A stretch of 64,000 nt of DNA from JBCDIQ01 sp039024295. Lineage in GTDB: Bacteria > Bacteroidota > Bacteroidia > J057. The stretch covers positions 5,420 to 69,419 of the forward strand of contig JBCDIQ010000001.1 in assembly GCA_039024295.1 (NCBI GenBank), in the 5' to 3' direction. Below are positions 61,803 to 64,000 of the stretch, in pieces. The position numbers were made by a program, and so were the translations under genes. How positions within the stretch are numbered: the first letter of the stretch is position 1; every line of letters begins with the position of its first letter. The notes under the pieces were generated by a model. That model made no database searches and had not been told where the DNA came from. It saw only the letters and a program-made list of their open reading frames with translations.

Positions 61803-63107
61803 TTATGCAAACGCTTCTGTAAGGGCTCTTCCGGGAAGGATGCTCTTCACCTCTGGTGCGTCAAAGCCCAAAAGATTGGCAATGGTAGGAACCATATCTA
61901 TCGTTTCACCTACCGGGTTGGCAGCTGTGCCTACGGTCTTATTCTGGGCAATTACCCCCGGAGGGCCCAGGATCATGCCAAAAATTTCACGGGAAGTGGG
62001 GTCACTCGTATGGTCAATGGCAAAACGCCCATAGGCATCCGCAATGCTGTTTCCTTCCAGGTTTCTACCATGCTCAGGAATGATTACCATGACGGTGTCA
62101 TTTGCCATGCCGGGCGTACTCTGGATATGGCTCCATAAATGGGCAACCGCATAGTCGGCTTTGCGCAGGTTGTTACAATACTGGGTGTAGTTTTGGTGAC
62201 AAACGTCCACATCTGTCATGTTTACCGCCAGCAGCTCGGGTTTAAACTCACTGATGACCTCTTCTGCAAAGGTGATGGTGTACACATCATTGTTGGCCAA
62301 CCGTGAGGGCATGCCGATGGGGTCATTCAACCCTCCACTGGCAGCTTTTGCAATCAGGCTTTGGGTAAAGTCACTGATTTTTTGCCGGTCTGCAGCAGAC
62401 TGCACGATACCCGCACCATTTCCTGCCGCTTGCTTGCTGAAATTGTCATTCAAAAAATTCCGAACCTTGCCAATCGCTTCTTCCTCGTGAAATTGAAATT
62501 GCTTGGGATTGGAAATCGCGGGATAAACCCCAGGCGCAAATAGCTGGGTAGGGGCAAGGTGATTGGCTCCATATTGCGCGCCATAGCTGGGATGCTTGCT
62601 GTAATTGAGCGCAGGATAAGGCCCCAGGGCATTGGAAATCCACCAGGCATTTAGCGCTGTTTGACTGGGAGAATTGTGCTTGAGGTAGTATTCAAATACT
62701 GTTGGGCTCTGGGGATTCTCCTGGAGGTTCAACCCTGTATTGGTGTACTGCCCGGTAATGGCAACAGTGTGCCCATTAAAGTGACCCGTAGGCCCCTGGG
62801 CATAGCGCATTTCTTTGAACAGGGTTCCCTCTTCCTGAAGCGGGCGAGGACGCGGCGAACGAGGTACGGGTTGCAACCCAGGCATGGTAGATCCTTGTCC
62901 CCGAAGTAAGGCAGGCATGAGATTTCCTTCATTCTGATGGACAGATTCGATGTTCCGGATACCACCTGCGAATAAGCAGAATACCACATGGTTCACCTTG
63001 CGGCTCATGGTCTTTGCAAACAATCGCCCACTGGGCAGGATATAGGGCATGACGAGACCTGAAGCTGCCAACAGGCTACCACGTTTGAGAAAATTTCGGC
63101 GATTCAT
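61803..63107 (-). CDS. Tat-exported DUF1501-like protein
   Basis: 434 residues. Twin-arginine signal (RRNFLKRGSLLAASGLVM), then a domain of the alkaline-phosphatase superfamily type: VNHVVFCLFAGGIRN, AITGQYTNTGLNLQENPQSP, LLAVNMTDVDVCHQNYTQYC, VMVIIPEHGRNLEGN and ETIDMVPTIANLLGF. DUF1501 proteins of Planctomycetes and Bacteroidota have this plan; activity unknown. The Tat signal suggests folding with a cofactor or metal before export. Confidence 0.8.
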   Translation of the reverse strand: MNRRNFLKRGSLLAASGLVMPYILPSGRLFAKTMSRKVNHVVFCLFAGGIRNIESVHQNEGNLMPALLRGQGSTMPGLQPVPRSPRPRPLQEEGTLFKEMRYAQGPTGHFNGHTVAITGQYTNTGLNLQENPQSPTVFEYYLKHNSPSQTALNAWWISNALGPYPALNYSKHPSYGAQYGANHLAPTQLFAPGVYPAISNPKQFQFHEEEAIGKVRNFLNDNFSKQAAGNGAGIVQSAADRQKISDFTQSLIAKAASGGLNDPIGMPSRLANNDVYTITFAEEVISEFKPELLAVNMTDVDVCHQNYTQYCNNLRKADYAVAHLWSHIQSTPGMANDTVMVIIPEHGRNLEGNSIADAYGRFAIDHTSDPTSREIFGMILGPPGVIAQNKTVGTAANPVGETIDMVPTIANLLGFDAPEVKSILPGRALTEAFA

Positions 63108-63128
63108 ACAGCTAATGTTTGTGGGTGG

Positions 63129-63623
63129 TTAGAAGAAACGGTACTCGTTCGAGGTCAGGAAGGCGTAGTAAATAATTTCCGGGGTGACATTCGGATCGTT
63201 GGTAATCAGGTCTTCCATGAACCAGCGTTCATACTCACTCGGCTCCCGGACATAAAAACGCTTATAAGTTTCACTGATAAACGTGGAGACATCAGCACGC
63301 ATGGCCTGGGCGGTGGGTACATCTGCACGTTCATTGTTCAGCAGGTTTCGGATCACAATATCCGCCACCAATTCCTTATCCCCCATCGTATTGTAGGCCG
63401 TCACCAGGTTGATCAGTTCCTGATCAGTGGGAGTGGAGCCGTAGAGGTCACTGTAGGCAAGGGAAATAAATTCCAGATCGGTCTTGAGGCTATTTTTATC
63501 AGCACCTTCTTCCCGAATGTCTACAGGATTTACTTCATACAGGTAAATGGTTTCTGCGGTTTCTTCCTGACAGCCAGACAGAAAGGCCGCAGCCAACAGT
63601 AGAACAATTGCCAATCGTTTCAT
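63129..63623 (-). CDS. Hypothetical lipoprotein
   Basis: 164 residues; lipobox ends at Cys18 (AAFLSGC). Helical body with DLYGSTPTDQELINLVTAYN and ETYKRFYVREPSEYERWFME, ending in a tail resembling that of the next gene (ITNDPNVTPEIIYYAFLTSN; compare KEILSKDEYLGI). It starts 45 bases after that gene and 21 bases before the Tat gene. Function unknown. Confidence 0.7.
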   Translation of the reverse strand: MKRLAIVLLLAAAFLSGCQEETAETIYLYEVNPVDIREEGADKNSLKTDLEFISLAYSDLYGSTPTDQELINLVTAYNTMGDKELVADIVIRNLLNNERADVPTAQAMRADVSTFISETYKRFYVREPSEYERWFMEDLITNDPNVTPEIIYYAFLTSNEYRFF

Positions 63624-63668
63624 TATACTAAGCTTTTGTGTTCGAATGGATAAAAGGTTGGAAGGAGG

Positions 63669-64000
63669 TTAGATCCCAAGGTATTCGTCCTTCGAAAGGA
63701 TTTCTTTGAGCAATTCCCGGTAATCTTTGTTCTCCCGGTACATGACGGCTGCTTCGCTCATTTCCTGAGAGTCAGGGTCACGAAGCAGAAAATCTCGGTA
63801 AATATTGACCACTTCTCCTTCATAATAGTCATTGGAACTTAAAAATATATCGATAAAGTCCTCTTTGGAATTACCTTGCTGGTTCAGGACCACACTGGTG
63901 AGTCCATCTACCATGTTAATGGAAGCCTCCTCTTCCGCCACACTCGGGTATCGGAACAGGAAAGACTCAAACATGGGGTCACAAAATTTTGTGCTTTCCA
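63669..64000 (-). CDS. Hypothetical protein, N-terminal part beyond the window
   Basis: The frame is open to the right edge; the ATG at 63974 is probably internal, since the upstream codons (ESTKFCDP) continue without a stop. The visible 110 residues are helical: MFESFLFRYPSVAEEEASIN, NVYRDFL-like NIYRDFLLRDPDSQEMSEAA and a closing YRELLKEILSKDEYLGI. Repeated 'RYP/RDP..E' helices resemble the next gene, so both may share an origin. It leads the lipoprotein/Tat operon. Confidence 0.6.
   Translation of the reverse strand, partial: ESTKFCDPMFESFLFRYPSVAEEEASINMVDGLTSVVLNQQGNSKEDFIDIFLSSNDYYEGEVVNIYRDFLLRDPDSQEMSEAAVMYRENKDYRELLKEILSKDEYLGI

Overview
The window looks like a chromosomal segment of a Bacteroidota bacterium, most likely from the Saprospiria (Lewinella/Haliscomenobacter-like). 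Four things point there: a PorW/SprE-type lipoprotein of the type IX secretion system (T9SS) and two secreted proteins with T9SS C-terminal sorting domains; the gliding genes gldF and gldG; Bacteroidota-typical families (DUF3667, GSCFA, DUF4159, DUF2891, bactofilin); and start regions without clear Shine-Dalgarno sequences but with several TAnnTTTG-type -7 elements. This placement is inference; no rRNA or tRNA gene was seen.

Layout. 1-126 is the end of a glycosyltransferase. 142-2064 (minus) is a likely sigma factor / membrane TPR anti-sigma / msrB unit, followed by radA (plus). 3.7-10.4 kb is an accessory stretch: small hypotheticals, a DUF2891 protein, a VOC protein, a HepT-MntA toxin-antitoxin pair, a secreted cupin, a beta-lactamase-fold serine hydrolase and a Fic protein. 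10.4-14.9 kb holds two tandem fused alpha/beta E1 components of 2-oxoacid dehydrogenases. 15.2-21.5 kb carries DUF4159, an S41 peptidase, GSCFA and hypothetical genes. 21.7-29.3 kb (minus) is a run from an M23 peptidase and bactofilin through two small membrane proteins into the F-ATPase genes atpB-E-F-H-A-G; atpD and atpC are not in the window. porW is divergent from that run at 29.4 kb.

32.1-35.1 kb is repeat-rich. Two direct and one inverted copy of a 53-54 bp double-hairpin element surround an M28 peptidase gene and an orphan DUF6364 protein, and a cluster of short hairpins with three-base loops follows. A WD40 gene interrupted by a TAA comes next (35.1-37.9 kb), then gldFG (minus), two overlapping DUF3667 genes, a large TPR-CHAT protein with a C-terminal membrane anchor, and an AT-rich patch with a small membrane ORF. 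46.2-60.2 kb is a string of housekeeping and secretion genes: a VCBS/T9SS protein, grpE-dnaJ, a long T9SS-exported beta-propeller protein, an acyl-CoA dehydrogenase, an Ig-like lipoprotein, a NifU-family Fe-S scaffold and frr. It also has the internally deleted remnant of an AAA/DUF4143 ATPase and a tandem pair of paralogous membrane proteins, each with its own terminator. The last 3.7 kb (minus) is a probable operon of lipoproteins, a Tat-exported DUF1501-like protein and a CX4CH cytochrome-like lipoprotein, running off the right edge.

I did not find a clearly new multi-gene defence or biosynthetic system. The most novel signals are the double-hairpin repeat, where one arm pair changes in a compensatory way between copies, the CHAT protein with its small membrane neighbour, and several operator-like inverted repeats in front of accessory genes.
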